Under the pieces are notes generated by a model. That model was not told the DNA's origin, ran no database searches, and saw only the letters and a program-made list of their open reading frames with translations. From NCBI GenBank assembly GCA_027317105.1, contig DAHVFH010000142.1, positions 1 through 19,762 on the forward strand: DNA of 19,762 nt. The letters run 5' to 3'. Shown one piece after another: positions 1-8,700 of the stretch (positions within the stretch are counted from its first letter, which is position 1; each line of letters opens with the position of its first letter). A program made the position numbers and the translations under genes. The stretch is from Cytophagales bacterium. GTDB lineage: Bacteria > Bacteroidota > Bacteroidia > Cytophagales > Cyclobacteriaceae.

Positions 1-379
1 CTATGCTGAACCTAATTGTCAAGCCGGACAAGTAGCGGGAACGCAGGTGCGGGTTCCGGCATCTCGTTTTATCGTACCATTGGTCGGACTAAACAAAACG
101 TCCAGTTGAGATTCCGGCACAAAGGCCTGAATGACTTGGAGTGTAGGAAATAGACTTGGTGTACATTCCAAAATGGAGTAAAATCGATTCGTATCTGCAG
201 GTCATGCCGGACACGCTGTGCGAGGGAAGTGTGTGTTCCGGCATCTCAACCGAACAGTGTCTATGCTGAACCTAATTGTCAAGCCGGAAAGGTGGTGGGA
301 ATGAATGTGCAAGTTCATTATCTCATTCAGTCGTATCACAAGTCCAGACTAAACAAAACGTCCAGTTGAGATTCCGGCA
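1..379. repeat. Imperfect direct repeat, two units 260 bp apart
   Basis: Positions 1-28 and 261-288 are identical, and so are 87-119 and 347-379. Both pairs are offset by exactly 260 bases, so the unit of about 119 bp was duplicated as a block; its middle has since diverged. The flanks contain further short pieces such as GTTCCGGCATCTC at 53-65 and again near 235-247. No convincing coding sequence is present. I read this as a dispersed intergenic repeat family of unknown function; the left end may continue outside the window. Confidence 0.75.
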
Positions 380-398
380 TTCGTGCCTCAGCCGGAAT
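371..398. repeat. TTCCGGC/GCCGGAA hairpin downstream of prfC
   Basis: ATTCCGGC at 371-378 and GCCGGAAT at 391-398 form a perfect 8 bp inverted repeat with a 12 nt loop. A second half-copy (CATTCTCGTCTCAGCCGGAATG) lies at 425-446, ending just before the prfC stop codon. Lying 50-80 bases beyond the prfC stop, the hairpin could help terminate or stabilise the prfC transcript. There is no clear T-run, and the same motif recurs through the upstream block, so a repetitive palindromic element is the better reading. Confidence 0.5.
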
Positions 399-448
399 GA
401 CAAAGGAAGAGAGTTGAAAATTGGCATTCTCGTCTCAGCCGGAATGGC

Positions 449-2032
449 CTAATCCTTAAACTCACTTGTAAAATGAAACTTGATCTCAGGAAAATTGTCT
501 TGCACCATTTGCAACCACGCCTTCGACTCCGCCATGAACACCAACTTGCCATCTTTATCAAGCGCAATATGCCTTTGCTTGCTGGCGATAAACTCCGCCA
601 ATTTCTTCTCATCTGTGCTACTGATCCAGCAGGCCTTGTAAATATGCTGCGGAGCGAACTCAACGGTGGCTCCGTACTCATTCAACAAGCGAAACTGGAT
701 CACCTCAAATTGCAGTGCACCCACCGTGCCCACCACTTTTTTCTTTCCAAGTTCATAGGTGAACATCTGCGCCACGCCTTCCTCCATCAACTGTAGTAGG
801 CCTTTCTCTAACTGCTTCGTCTTCATCGCATCTTTGTTGATCACTTCCTTGAAAATCTCAGGCGAAAAACTTGGGATACCCGTATAAATCATTTTTTCAC
901 CTTCTGTCAGGGTGTCTCCGATTTTTAAATTTCCCGTATCAAACAAACCTACGATGTCACCCGGCCAGGCTTCGTCTACTGTTTCTCTGTCTTGAGCCAT
1001 GAAAGCAGTAGCATTGGAGAAGCGGATAGATTTATCATTGCGCACATGTAGGTAATTGCTTCCGCGCTCAAACTTTCCCGAACACACACGCAAGAACGCA
1101 ATTCGGTTTCGGTGCTTCGGATCCATGTTGGCATGGATCTTAAAAATAAATCCCGTAAATTTTTTCTCATCCGGTTTTACCTCACGGGTAGTAGTCTCGC
1201 GAACCAATGGGGGAGGAGCAAGCCGTATAAATGTATCGAGCAATTCCTTCACCCCAAAATTATTCACCGCACTGCCGAAGAACACCGGTGCTACTTTTCC
1301 ACTCAGATAATCATGCACATCCAGTTCAGGATAGACCCCATTTAGTAATTCTACATCCTCGCGTAGCTTGATGGCATAACTTTCGCCTATGTACTGATCC
1401 AACTCGGGTGAGTTTATATCCAAAATCTCAATGGCTTCTTCTATCTTGGTTTTACTCGGAGTAAAAAGCTTCAGACTTTTTTCATACAAACTATACACGC
1501 CTTTGAACGTCTTTCCCATGCTGATGGGCCAGCTCAACGGATGCACTTTTATTTTCAGCTTCGCTTCAATCTCATCGAGCAGATCAAACGGGTCTTGACC
1601 TTCACGGTCGAGTTTGTTGATGAAACACAGTACAGGCGTGTTGCGCATACGGCACACCTCCATCAGTTTTTCCGTTTGCATCTCCACGCCCTTCACACAA
1701 TCCACCACCATGATCACACTGTCTACTGCGGTGAGTGTGCGGTACGTGTCTTCGGCAAAATCCTGGTGACCGGGTGTATCAAGCAAATTGATTTTAATGT
1801 CGTGGTAGTTGAAGCCCATCACTGAGGTGGCCACCGAGATACCCCGTTGCTTTTCAATCTCCATCCAGTCGCTGCGGGCGTGGTCTTTGATTTTCGAGCT
1901 TTTCACCGCCCCGGCCTTCTGTATCGCCCCACCAAAGAGCAGCAGCTTCTCCGTAAGCGTAGTTTTGCCCGCATCGGGGTGACTGATGATCCCAAAAGTC
2001 CTGCGCTTGGCTATTTCCTGTTCTAATGTCAT
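449..2032 (-). CDS. prfC: Peptide chain release factor 3
   Basis: Encodes RF3, the cytoplasmic GTPase that removes RF1/RF2 from the ribosome after peptide release. At 527 aa it has the normal family length. The GTPase domain shows G1 HPDAGKTT (residues 18-25), G3 DTPGH (85-89) and G4 NKLD (139-142). The switch region contains KQRGISVATSVM, as in RF3, and the C-terminal half fits the RF3 domains II and III. The ATG at 2032 follows a TATTTTTG -7 type element with a leader of about 20 nt. The gene stands alone on this strand: the next gene upstream ends about 280 bases away. No oddities seen. Identification is firm. Confidence 0.97.
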   Translation of the reverse strand: MTLEQEIAKRRTFGIISHPDAGKTTLTEKLLLFGGAIQKAGAVKSSKIKDHARSDWMEIEKQRGISVATSVMGFNYHDIKINLLDTPGHQDFAEDTYRTLTAVDSVIMVVDCVKGVEMQTEKLMEVCRMRNTPVLCFINKLDREGQDPFDLLDEIEAKLKIKVHPLSWPISMGKTFKGVYSLYEKSLKLFTPSKTKIEEAIEILDINSPELDQYIGESYAIKLREDVELLNGVYPELDVHDYLSGKVAPVFFGSAVNNFGVKELLDTFIRLAPPPLVRETTTREVKPDEKKFTGFIFKIHANMDPKHRNRIAFLRVCSGKFERGSNYLHVRNDKSIRFSNATAFMAQDRETVDEAWPGDIVGLFDTGNLKIGDTLTEGEKMIYTGIPSFSPEIFKEVINKDAMKTKQLEKGLLQLMEEGVAQMFTYELGKKKVVGTVGALQFEVIQFRLLNEYGATVEFAPQHIYKACWISSTDEKKLAEFIASKQRHIALDKDGKLVFMAESKAWLQMVQDNFPEIKFHFTSEFKD

Positions 2033-2051
2033 GTCTTGAAATTTCGAGGCG

Positions 2052-2059
2052 CAAAAATA
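2052..2059 (-). promoter_or_regulatory. Candidate prfC promoter -7 element
   Basis: Read on the minus strand this is TATTTTTG, an exact match to the Bacteroidota TAnnTTTG -7 consensus. It lies 20 nt before the prfC ATG. No matching TTG -33 element is visible 18-20 nt further upstream, so it is only a candidate. Confidence 0.4.
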
Positions 2060-2104
2060 GGCAAAGGAATGGGAATGGTAGTTAGTGGTTCGTTATTCTG
2101 TTAT

Positions 2105-2240
2105 TCTTGAACGCTGTGGCGACCCCCGATGCGCACAGGCTAGCCCACAGGTTTTCGGGCCCGGGCTATCCGTTACAAGTCCGGCCGCGCGCAAGACCAA
2201 CACGCTTCGGGCTTTCCGCTGTTATCCCTGGCCGGAGAAT
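2105..2240. repeat. GC-rich intergenic patch with short hairpins
   Basis: The gap between prfC and the plug-domain gene contains a stretch markedly richer in G+C than its AT-rich surroundings. It includes TAGCCC (2141-2146) pairing with GGGCTA (2163-2168), and a CGGGCTTTCCGCTGTTATCC segment near 2208-2227. The base composition break and internal palindromes suggest a dispersed non-coding element. I have a vague recollection of similar segments between genes in other Bacteroidota, but cannot verify it here. The open frame across it has no protein-like features. Confidence 0.35.
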
Positions 2241-2311
2241 CTCGAATTAGTTATATTTAAATATGAGCCAGATATTTTTTGGTTCGATTTCCACCTAGAT
2301 CGACCTGAGTT

Positions 2312-3358
2312 TCACTTTGCCACTTCAATATAGATTACATTTCTCACGGGGCGATAATTGGAAGTTACACCCTCCACCACAATACGATACAGTGCTGGCA
2401 AATCGGCAGTGTAAAATATTACTTCTCCTTTGCCCGTTTTTTCGTTAGCTGAAACCGTTGGTTGCCATAAAATAGTGGAGCGGAGATCAGGTTTAGTAGA
2501 ATTTTCTGTTGCACTGTAATTGGGCGATTGGAATTTGCCCTCGGGGGAATAGCCTTTTACTTTGAAAACCTGAAAAGATTCCAAGTTGATATGGTCTGTT
2601 GGCTTGTGCTCGGTACCATAATCTCCTTTTTTGGTATGCACGACTAGTACACCGTTGGCTCCGGCCGCTCCATACAATGCGGCACTGCCATATTTATAAA
2701 CATCAATGCGATCAATTGAGTAGGGGCTCAAATTCGCAATTGCTTCCATTGCGTAGGTATTACCTTTCTCTACAACCCCTAGTCTTACTCCATCAATAAT
2801 TATTAATAAAGTGGAAGCTCCCCTTGTGAAGGTTGAGACGGCTGTAAATGCAATACTTTGACCTGAGACTTGTAGCCCCGGCACTTGGCTTTGTAAACCG
2901 TCAGCGATAGAGTTATACCGTGCAATAATTTCACCGGATACGGAAAAATCTGCACCATCTTTCGGGGCTTCTCTAAACTTGGGAGCCGCTACAACTACTT
3001 CTTTCAATAACGAAGTTTTTTCCTTGGATATTAGAGCAAGTTCTGGCCGTTGGGGAGTGCTTTCCGTTTTTGTTTTGAAGGTAAAATCTGATTTCGGATT
3101 TGAAGCGGGAGGTATGCTGCGTGGGCTCAAAATGATTTTGCCAACTTTCTTTTTGCTATCCACCACCTTAATGCCAATCTCAGCGGAATCATAAATCTGA
3201 AATCCACTGACCCAAAATTTACCTAATTCGTCTGTATCAACCGATGTATAGTCTACCACTTTTTTTTCCTTCGATTGAACAACCATCAATTTTGTTTTCA
3301 GTGTCTTTGCTTTTCGGTTGACGTAATTCCCGTTTATACTGATTCCAAATTCAATGGG
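2312..3358 (-). pseudogene. 3' part of interrupted gene: macroglobulin-like / TonB plug segment
   Basis: This segment is in the same reading frame as the gene ending at 3359 and follows directly after its TAG. The translation straight after the TAG continues the protein (begins PIEFGISINGN) and stays open to TGA at 2312. It comprises about 24 residues before the first Met, a beta-rich stretch, then a TonB-dependent-receptor plug-like domain. Plug landmarks are the EVVV strand, GLQSQVPGLQVSG, IIIDGVRLG, and SIDRIDVYKYGSAALYGAAGANGVLVV. The C-terminus is a short beta segment; no 22-strand barrel follows, which is normal for macroglobulin-plug fusion proteins. An ATG at 3284-3286 and a TTG at 3287-3289 could start independent translation, but the product would lack a signal peptide, so I treat it as the severed C-terminal third. 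Confidence 0.75.
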
Positions 3359-5599
3359 CTATAAGGAAGAGTCTGCCTTATAGATATTTTTCATTTCATC
3401 GAAGGGATAATCCGCCAATATGGTTTCCTCTTTTGGTAGTGGACTTACCTGACCCAAGTCAGTTACCGATACCGAGAGGTCTCCACCGGTTGTTTTTCCG
3501 TCAGGGTTTTTAAGTTCAATTTCCAGTTTTACTTCTTCTCGCGGTTCATACGTTGTTTTTGATGGCGTGATGGTGAGTCCTGAATTGAGCGAGCTGATTG
3601 TATCGACCTCTGTCACTTCAGGTCGTTCAAATAAATTGAGTACAGGAATACATTTTTCAAAGATGTTGTCATTTCCAAAGTTCAGCATCCAGTTGGTATA
3701 AGCGCGAAGAAAATAATTGCCTGGAGGCAGTGACGCTGGTAGACTGAAATTGCCATTGGCAGCCCCATTTTCTATGCGAAGCGTGCTGTACAGTTGGATA
3801 TCTCCTTTTGCATTTAACAGTTCTACATAAAGCACACGACTCAGTGAATCCTTTAGCATGGGAGTTCGATAATTGACGAAGGCTTTGAACCACAATCTCT
3901 CTCCAGGGTAGTAATAGGGTTTATCGGTTTGTACGTAAGTTTTCTCTTCAAGTGGAGCAATATTACTTTGACCCGGCAAATCGAGCTTCGGTTCAGCTTG
4001 TTTTATGGATTGGATATCGTCAGGAAACAGGTTTGTGACATCACCATTGGAATCGCCCCTCAAAGGCGTATTCATCCAATACGTAGAAACGCTTAAATCA
4101 ATTGAGTCAATTTCGTTTTCTCGAAGAGGCATTTCTTTCGCGATGAACGACCCCGTAAACGGCTTAGGATTTTGATCCAAATTTTGTAAGAAAAGTTCGC
4201 GGAATTGACTCACTGGCTCATACGCTTCCTCGTTTACTAATTTGCCTTTGTCATCTTTTATGTTTTTAAAATTGAATTGAATTTTTTTGGCCAGTTCGGA
4301 AGTTTTTTCTGAAAGGTTAAAATCTTCCTTATTGAAAAACACATGCGCTTCTTTCTCATTAAATTCGGATAACGCTATGTGATCAATTTCAAATGATTTA
4401 TGCTCAAGTTTGAAGTCATAATTGGTTGGATTTAGTAAGGAAATTTTATCAGGTGGGTGATTGAACGTGACAATAAATGAATTCGCGGCTCGATCAAGCA
4501 AAACATCCAGTACTTTAAAGCCTTCATTTTTTGATTTGAAAAAATTATTGAACGAAATGTAGTTTAAATACATCAACGAATCCTTTCTCGCATACTCCAC
4601 TTGGGTGCTGTACAAAAGTTTTTCTTGGCCAGATTCTTTCAAATAGGTAGCGTAAATTAATTTATGAATTGCATAGTTTCCTTGTTCGATAAAGATTTCA
4701 CCTTTAGCGAAATGTTCCGCACCGGTGACAAAATAAAAAGAACGGAAAGAAATATGATGGAGGGGAATGTCATTTAAATATACGGGTTTCTCTAATTGGA
4801 AAGCGTGATTTTTAATAAAATCTTGATTAAATACATTGACATAGGAATAAGAATTGGTGTTATAATTCCGAATCGCATCATGAATCCTCAGTAGAGAAAG
4901 TTCGTTGCCTCCAAAGGAAGAAAGCGTTGCTGTAGGAATAAATTTATTACCGTTTAAATTATTGCCGTCATAGGCCATGGCCGTTATCGAATCCCGCTGA
5001 AAATCTTTATTCTGCCGGTATTGATAAAGCTTTATTAAAGTCGATGAGAAATCATTTTCATTAAACCCTTCATCGAAAATACAAACTATTGCTTCATTTA
5101 AATTTACATATTCATTTTGTTCCTTTTGGTAATCCCGATAGTAAGCCACGTATGAAAACGGGTCGGTGGGGAAATTTTTAGAAATATTGTGAATAGCATA
5201 AGCTACAATTTTATTTGCAGAAAGTTTTCGTTTATGAGCACTCACTACTACCTCCTGTAGTTGCACATTGGTAGGCTTGAGCTTAATTACAATTACCCTA
5301 TCATTGGATAGTTGGTTCTTAGAAAGTATTTTGGTGGTGTAACCAATGCAGGAGATTTCTATATAATCCATTACCGGAGTATATCGGGAAGAAATTTGAA
5401 AGCCGCCATCTCCATTGCTAATAACACCTCCTAATAGCAGCTTGCCTTGCATCACACGGATAGTTGCAAACGGCACCGGATTATTTGTCTTGTCATCAAT
5501 AAGCTTGGCTTGAATAGCATTCGAACCTTGGGCGTGGATGAAATCTGTTGGTCGAAACGTCAACGCCAATACTACAATGAGGTAGCTTGAAAGTTTCAT
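3359..5599 (-). CDS. Secreted carboxypeptidase-regulatory-like / MG2 domain protein, 5' part of an interrupted gene
   Basis: A 746 aa exported protein. Residues 1-24 form a signal peptide (hydrophobic LIVVLALTF, then HAQG). Residues 26-115 are a CarboxypepD_reg-like beta-sandwich ending in the QLQEVVVSA strand typical of Bacteroidota surface proteins. A long family-specific region follows. From residue 554 an MG2 macroglobulin-like domain begins (TYVQTDKPYYYPGERLWFK), with a second macroglobulin-like strand set near 675-715. It stops at a TAG (3359-3361) in the middle of what should be a continuing protein: the same frame resumes at once with a plug domain. The full gene would be about 1095 codons (2312-5599). 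Such proteins are probably periplasmic or outer-membrane associated; their exact role is not known. It follows a related gene by 45 bases, so the two probably form an operon. Confidence 0.8.
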   Translation of the reverse strand: MKLSSYLIVVLALTFRPTDFIHAQGSNAIQAKLIDDKTNNPVPFATIRVMQGKLLLGGVISNGDGGFQISSRYTPVMDYIEISCIGYTTKILSKNQLSNDRVIVIKLKPTNVQLQEVVVSAHKRKLSANKIVAYAIHNISKNFPTDPFSYVAYYRDYQKEQNEYVNLNEAIVCIFDEGFNENDFSSTLIKLYQYRQNKDFQRDSITAMAYDGNNLNGNKFIPTATLSSFGGNELSLLRIHDAIRNYNTNSYSYVNVFNQDFIKNHAFQLEKPVYLNDIPLHHISFRSFYFVTGAEHFAKGEIFIEQGNYAIHKLIYATYLKESGQEKLLYSTQVEYARKDSLMYLNYISFNNFFKSKNEGFKVLDVLLDRAANSFIVTFNHPPDKISLLNPTNYDFKLEHKSFEIDHIALSEFNEKEAHVFFNKEDFNLSEKTSELAKKIQFNFKNIKDDKGKLVNEEAYEPVSQFRELFLQNLDQNPKPFTGSFIAKEMPLRENEIDSIDLSVSTYWMNTPLRGDSNGDVTNLFPDDIQSIKQAEPKLDLPGQSNIAPLEEKTYVQTDKPYYYPGERLWFKAFVNYRTPMLKDSLSRVLYVELLNAKGDIQLYSTLRIENGAANGNFSLPASLPPGNYFLRAYTNWMLNFGNDNIFEKCIPVLNLFERPEVTEVDTISSLNSGLTITPSKTTYEPREEVKLEIELKNPDGKTTGGDLSVSVTDLGQVSPLPKEETILADYPFDEMKNIYKADSSL

Positions 5600-5644
5600 G
5601 CTTCTAAGAATCGAAAGATTTGCGAATAGGGTTGGTCATTTTCT

Positions 5645-6766
5645 TTATTTGTTAATTGGCGCAGGCTGAAAATCATAGGGAAGGTGGCTGGCCGCCCGCT
5701 TTTCAAACATGGCGCCAGAAACTGCCAGATCAGATGAGTTCAGAACAATTCCATTAGAATCAAAAATTAAAAACCCATTTTTAGGAATCAACCAAGAAAC
5801 TTCTAAATTATAAGCGGATAAAAGTGATTCCTCTGACGAGCGTTTTCGTTTGTAATGCACTTCAGTTTTCATAAGCTGTATATAGTATTGGCTTTCTCCC
5901 CATCTGTTAACAGTCATTTTGCTGGGATCAAGGGATACAAGTGCGGTGGTGGGAATACTCTTAGGGTTAAAGACATCTTTTTTTACTTCACTTTCAAAAA
6001 ACAGATCGAACCCTTCGTCTTTAACACGATGGCTAAGGATTGCCTCGAACAGATGACGATAAGAACCTAAATAGGCTTCCATCCTATTTTTTTTCCACTG
6101 TTTGACTATGGACGAATCTTTACTGATTAGTTCCTCAAAACGCTGATCGCCAAGAAAAGAATACCCAGTAATTGAATGGATTCCACCTTCCGAACTAAAG
6201 TGCCTTAGATAATAGAATAATCGATAGCCCAGGTATCGATTTTCAATTTCCAAAGGCTGCGATGCATTGGCTGTCAATTGTTTTTTGCCTTTGATCTTCT
6301 TATTTTCAAAATCCAATACCCAAGGGTTTACAATCCTGCATTCTTTTGCTTCTTTTCTTTCCCCAAGAAAAACCTGCTTGAATTTTTTCAAGTTCTTCGC
6401 CCATTCTTTATCTGTTTTCGCCACTACATTTACCGCTGCAAGTGCTTTGACTTCGCTGTTGAGTTTGATATCCAGATGTAATACCTCGCCTTCTTTTATT
6501 TCAATGTTGCTTCGGTAAGAAGTATATCCAATAAATGAACCTACGATTTCATAAGTTCCTACCGGCACATTATGGATGGTGAAAGTGCCAGACTCATCCG
6601 CCACTGCACCAATGGTAGTTTTATTCATGAAGATGTTGGCAAAGGCCAAAGGTTTTTGTGTTTTGGCATCGCGAATGGTGCCAGAAATCAGACCCGTTTG
6701 CGCTCGCAATTGATTGCCAGCACTAATTTGAATTAAGATCGAAAATAGGATAGTGAGCCTTTTCAT
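5645..6766 (-). CDS. Secreted carboxypeptidase-like regulatory domain protein
   Basis: A 373 aa exported protein of unknown function. Residues 1-23 are a signal peptide ending LRAQTG. Residues 24-115 are a CarboxypepD_reg-like domain (GTIRDAKTQKPLAFANIFM, then GTFTIHNVPVGTYEIVGSFIGY), related to the N-terminus of the next gene. Residues 120-373 form a family-specific domain, starting with a basic helix (WAKNLKKFKQVFLGE), that I recognise only as the usual partner of this domain in Bacteroidota. It has no TonB barrel. It is transcribed first in a two-gene unit with the interrupted MG2/plug gene 45 bases downstream. A promoter-like site lies about 50 bases upstream. The pair is probably envelope-located; no substrate can be named. 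Confidence 0.8.
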   Translation of the reverse strand: MKRLTILFSILIQISAGNQLRAQTGLISGTIRDAKTQKPLAFANIFMNKTTIGAVADESGTFTIHNVPVGTYEIVGSFIGYTSYRSNIEIKEGEVLHLDIKLNSEVKALAAVNVVAKTDKEWAKNLKKFKQVFLGERKEAKECRIVNPWVLDFENKKIKGKKQLTANASQPLEIENRYLGYRLFYYLRHFSSEGGIHSITGYSFLGDQRFEELISKDSSIVKQWKKNRMEAYLGSYRHLFEAILSHRVKDEGFDLFFESEVKKDVFNPKSIPTTALVSLDPSKMTVNRWGESQYYIQLMKTEVHYKRKRSSEESLLSAYNLEVSWLIPKNGFLIFDSNGIVLNSSDLAVSGAMFEKRAASHLPYDFQPAPINK

Positions 6767-6820
6767 AAAGAAATTTCCCCTCGCGCTACCTGTTTGCTTC
6801 CACTAATTTTCTGTCATCCT

Positions 6821-6850
6821 TAAAGTTATGTGTACTAAATGGCAAACAAT
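6821..6850 (-). promoter_or_regulatory. Candidate promoter of the 5645-6766 gene
   Basis: On the minus strand ATTG (6847-6850), an 18 nt spacer, then TAACTTTA (6821-6828) resembles the Bacteroidota TTG / TAnnTTTG pattern with one change in the last base. The predicted transcript start lies about 50 nt before the ATG at 6766. The same 18 nt spacing appears in two other candidates in this window. Confidence 0.4.
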
Positions 6851-6853
6851 CTA

Positions 6854-8311
6854 TCAAAATATTTTCTCAAGGGCAACGTATAATTTTTTATAAAGGTCGT
6901 ACGAGTGAGAATGTATGAGATTGGCGCAGCTTTCAGGTTGATAGATTTTTAATTCAGGGGAATTAAATTTATGGGAAATGCCCATGGCTTTAAAACCCAT
7001 TCGGGCTGCACCCATGGCGGAGGCGTCTTGGCTCTCTTGAATGGTAAGTGTTTTGCCTAAAACATTACTAAGTAGTTGGAGCCAATTTTCCGATCGCGTA
7101 ATTCCACCACTGATTAAAATCCGTTTGCGCGACCCAAAACTTTCCTCCACACATTCACTTATCCAGCGAAGCTGAAAACAAATCCCTTCTAAAAGCGCTC
7201 GTTGAAAATGCATTTTCGTGTGCGCAATGGAAATCCCAAAGAAAACACCCTTTGCCTCAGGCCGATAGATGGGTGCACGTTCACCTAACAGAAAGGGCAG
7301 CATCAATAGTCCGTTGCAACCAGCCGCCACACTCATTGCTTGATCAACAAAATCGCTGATGTCTGTTGAAGCGGAAGTATCCATATTCATTGAATACCAA
7401 TTTAGCAAAGCCGTACCACAGTTAGTGGCACCACCACACACGAAAGCTTCATCGTCAAGAATGTAATTGAAAATCTTGCCAGCCGGATCTACTTTTCGTT
7501 TTTTTGCGCTTACCCGCACAGCACCACTGGTTCCCAAGGTTATCGATAAGTCATCATCGCCCATAGCGTCACTCCCCAATTGCGCTAAACATCCATCGCT
7601 AGCGCCTACCATTAAAGGAACATCTTCAAGGCCAAGATCTTTGGCCACTTCATTCTTAACATTAATGATGGAATGAACATTAACCGGAGCAGAAAATCGT
7701 TCTTCATTCAGTTCTAGTAACTTTAGTGCGAGTGGCGACCATTTCTTTAAGTCAAGATCAAATAGTCCGGTAGCAGAGGCAATGGAATAGTCAACGATAA
7801 ACTTTCCGTTCAACCGGAAAAGGATGTATTCCTTTATGGAGATAAATTTAAAACTTGATCTATAAATTTGGGGTTGGTTTTCTTTCATCCATAAAAGTTT
7901 GCACAATGGAGACATCGGATGAACCGGTGTTCCGGTAGTCTCGTATAGCGGAACGGCTAATTTATTTTCATGCAAATACCTGGATTGCGCAGTGCTTCGT
8001 GTATCCGACCAAATCATTAAAGGCGTCAACGGATTTCCCTTTTCATCTACGGCCATAAGGCTATGCATGGCTGCGCTAAAGCAAATGCCAACAGGTTTCT
8101 GATAAGAATCCATCGATTTGAGTAATTGCCAAACCGCGTTGAAAATCAGGTCAGGGTCTTGTTCGGCAATACCGGGGCTCGGAAATTTTGTTTCATAGAA
8201 TTCTTGATGAGTAGCAATAACGTTCCCATCAGGGGAGACAAGAAGTGCTTTGGCGCTGGTGGTGCCAATGTCTATAGCGAGAATAAGTGATTGATAATAT
8301 TTTGTTTTCAT
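6854..8311 (-). CDS. FGGY-family carbohydrate kinase, probably gluconokinase
   Basis: A cytoplasmic ATP-dependent sugar kinase of 485 aa, normal for FGGY enzymes. The N-terminal phosphate-binding loop is AIDIGTTSAKALL (residues 12-24). WSDTR lies at 101-105, the catalytic aspartate is in GASDG (D239), and the second ATP loop is TLGTSGAVRV (258-267). The C-terminal FGGY motif is ISGGITRSENWLQLLSNVLG. The TGTPVHPMSPLCKLLW stretch (126-141) resembles gluconate kinases more than xylulokinase or glycerol kinase, so phosphorylation of gluconate to 6-phosphogluconate is my first choice; xylulose is the alternative. It stands alone, without a transporter or dehydratase beside it. The 87-base gap to the next gene downstream holds that gene's candidate promoter. 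ATG at 8311; I see no clear promoter of its own. Confidence 0.85.
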   Translation of the reverse strand: MKTKYYQSLILAIDIGTTSAKALLVSPDGNVIATHQEFYETKFPSPGIAEQDPDLIFNAVWQLLKSMDSYQKPVGICFSAAMHSLMAVDEKGNPLTPLMIWSDTRSTAQSRYLHENKLAVPLYETTGTPVHPMSPLCKLLWMKENQPQIYRSSFKFISIKEYILFRLNGKFIVDYSIASATGLFDLDLKKWSPLALKLLELNEERFSAPVNVHSIINVKNEVAKDLGLEDVPLMVGASDGCLAQLGSDAMGDDDLSITLGTSGAVRVSAKKRKVDPAGKIFNYILDDEAFVCGGATNCGTALLNWYSMNMDTSASTDISDFVDQAMSVAAGCNGLLMLPFLLGERAPIYRPEAKGVFFGISIAHTKMHFQRALLEGICFQLRWISECVEESFGSRKRILISGGITRSENWLQLLSNVLGKTLTIQESQDASAMGAARMGFKAMGISHKFNSPELKIYQPESCANLIHSHSYDLYKKLYVALEKIF

Positions 8312-8321
8312 TTGGTGCTAA

Positions 8322-8615
8322 CGGTCTTGCAATATAGATTTTCATCCTCAAACCTTCCTGCCGCACAGCCAGAAAAAAAGTGTAATTCTGTATTCCATTG
8401 GATTGCTGGTACTTATTGTTCCGCTTTCTTTTTGACTGCCTACGGTGACAGGCGCTATTGAGTCCGATTGCATTTGGGCTCAGATTATCTATTCTCACAA
8501 CGGTGAAGCGGCAATTTGTGAAATGGAATCGGATGAAAATGACTGGAAAATAAAGCGTGTGTTGAGTGCCTGGACTCTAAAGAATGACACGTTGTTTATG
8601 TCGGTTTACCATTAA
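8322..8615 (+). pseudogene. Remnant of a small secreted protein (no start, in-frame TGA)
   Basis: On the plus strand one frame is open from 8322 to the TAA at 8613-8615, except for one TGA at 8433-8435. Before the TGA it reads QKKSVILYSIGLLVLIVPLSF, which looks like a basic-plus-hydrophobic signal peptide. After it comes a polar 60-residue segment ending TLKNDTLFMSVYH. No ATG, GTG or TTG begins the frame upstream of the hydrophobic part. A GTG at 8445 could start a 56-residue product. I do not recognise the family. A decayed short secreted protein fits best, but chance is possible. Confidence 0.35.
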
Positions 8616-8636
8616 GGGCTATTCATAATAAAATTG

Positions 8637-8688
8637 TTAAAAAAATTTCATGCTTCTCATCCGTTTTTATCCGTTGTCGATATCAACA
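8637..8688 (+). pseudogene. Truncated 5' end of a yidD-like gene
   Basis: This matches the start of the intact yidD at 14601-14654. TTAAAAAAATTT is shared, then the fragment has lost two bases, then 13 codons align (8650-8688 with 14616-14654). Thirty of 39 bases are identical, and six of nine differences are at third codon positions. The translation MLLIRFYPLSIST parallels ILPIRFYQLSISP. The conserved CR..PTCS.Y part is absent: the sequence runs instead into the 3' end of the converging outer-membrane gene at 8701. It is a non-functional fragment of an older, diverged yidD copy. Confidence 0.65.
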
Positions 8689-8700
8689 AAATCCCTTCTC

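Noticed and set aside
1..448. CRISPR array
   Set aside because: There are only two long imperfect copies at a 260 bp offset, with no regular 25-40 bp repeat/spacer alternation and no cas genes nearby.
2085..2333. Plus-strand open frame of 82 codons across the GC-rich gap
   Set aside because: It runs through palindromic GC-rich sequence into the 3' end of the opposite-strand gene, and has no domain-like composition or promoter. It is open because of the GC bias.
3359..3361. Programmed TAG recoding (pyrrolysine-type)
   Set aside because: No PYLIS-like structure or pyl gene is visible, and this is not expected in such organisms. A nonsense mutation or sequencing error is simpler.
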